From assembly GCF_042453785.1 (NCBI RefSeq), contig NC_091667.1, positions 12,366,001 through 12,430,000 of the forward strand: a DNA stretch of 64,000 bases. Direction: 5' to 3'. Below the pieces are notes generated by a model. The model was not told the DNA's origin, made no database searches, and was given only the letters and a program-made list of their open reading frames with translations. The position numbers and the translations under genes are program-made. This document shows positions 63,512-64,000 of this stretch, piece after piece. The DNA is from Malus domestica (lineage: Eukaryota > Streptophyta > Magnoliopsida > Rosales > Rosaceae). Every line of letters begins with the position of its first letter. The stretch's first letter is position 1.

Positions 63512-64000
63512 TGTTGGGTTTTTTCCAGCCCATGATAAGTTGTCCTAAGTCTATTGGGAATTAATAGTCTTAGAGGATTAAATTTGTTTTCCCAATTGGA
63601 GTTAGTTTCTCAATTGGAGTAGGATTCATAGCTAGATGCAAATTAGGATTAATAATCCTTATTGAAGAAGACCTTTTTTATGTCTATATAAAGGGGCTAT
63701 TGTACTAGTTTTGAGGGAGAGAGCAAAACAATAAATTGTATACCACTCAAGGGATTAGGGTGAGAGAATATTTATAAAGTGTGTGCGAGAGAAAAAAAAG
63801 AGATAGTGTATTTCTTGTTCTTGTTCTTTCAGGTTTTCATCAAGTCCTAGTTCTCTATTTGGCAAGATTATTGGTTGTACTCATTATTGATATAGTGAAA
63901 GATTGTTGTTGCTGTCCCATGGACGTAGGCACATATTGCTGAACCACGTAAATTCTTGGTGTTATTTATCTTTGTTATTGGTTTTTCGATTTCTAGAGTT
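63512..64000 (+). mobile_element. Ty1/copia-type LTR in an intron of the HIBCH-like gene, cut by the window edge
   Basis: Starts TGTTGGGTTTTTTCCAG at 63512. TATATAAAG lies at 63685-63693. Near 63920 the sequence CCCATGGACGTAGGCACATA followed by GAACCACGTAAATTCTTGGT is typical of the transcribed leader of plant copia LTRs. The right end and any internal region are outside the window. Its orientation is opposite to the host gene. Confidence 0.8.

Overview
This window is nuclear DNA of a woody dicot. All host genes have many introns, plant gene families are present (kiwellin, cell number regulator/PLAC8, NUP62, mitochondrial EF-G, SF3B4, HIBCH-like hydrolase), and the first half is a retrotransposon nest. 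From memory of similar sequences, a Rosaceae genome such as apple or pear fits best, but that is inference.

Positions 1-34308 are transposon nests. (a) 1-7082 plus 16841-16922 is a minus-strand, decayed autonomous Ty3/gypsy element of the Tat type: gag, a broken protease, RT, two successive RNase H domains, integrase, then long arrays of short tandem repeats. (b) Its gag is split at 7083-16840 by a young 9.76-kb gag-only (TR-GAG-like) Athila relative. That element has two 2081-bp LTRs that look identical, the 5-bp target duplication GGGGT, a tRNA-Asp-type primer site and no pol. (c) At about 16922 the minus-strand gag is joined head-to-head to the plus-strand 3' half of another copy of the Tat family, ending in a 515-bp LTR (18442-18956). 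(d) A degraded Ty1/copia element (about 21511-24658 and 34093-34308) is split within its RNase H by a complete 9434-bp non-autonomous copy of the Tat family (24659-34092: 514-bp LTRs, 5-bp duplication AGAGC, gag only, pol missing).

The most interesting signal is a cassette with an antisense coiled-coil ORF. It is present in both the Athila-like element (11178-11803, minus) and the non-autonomous Tat element (30714-31387, minus), and the two elements are otherwise unrelated. It is missing from the third Tat copy at 18150. Other unusual architecture includes 95-bp arrays built around TTGATCAA-centred palindromes, 64-bp, 35/45/65-bp and 15-bp arrays, a series of GCTGC/GCAGC hairpins in the 2081-bp LTR, and triplicated GACACGTGTC boxes in the 514-bp LTR.

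Positions 35576-63488 hold host genes: NUP62 (+), an uncharacterised tail-anchored protein (-), a PLAC8/CNR-type membrane protein (+), mitochondrial EF-G (+), a kiwellin/grip22-like secreted protein (+), SF3B4 (-) and the 3' part of a 3-hydroxyisobutyryl-CoA hydrolase-like gene (-). I rebuilt exon structures by joining reading frames across GT-AG borders, and every complete model closes in frame. Small elements sit in introns and spacers: a 5'-truncated Au-like SINE, two MITEs in NUP62 introns, an inverted-repeat MITE between kiwellin and SF3B4, and a copia-type LTR 23 nt from a splice acceptor in the last gene. The genes form no operon or shared pathway; they are independent housekeeping or defence genes.
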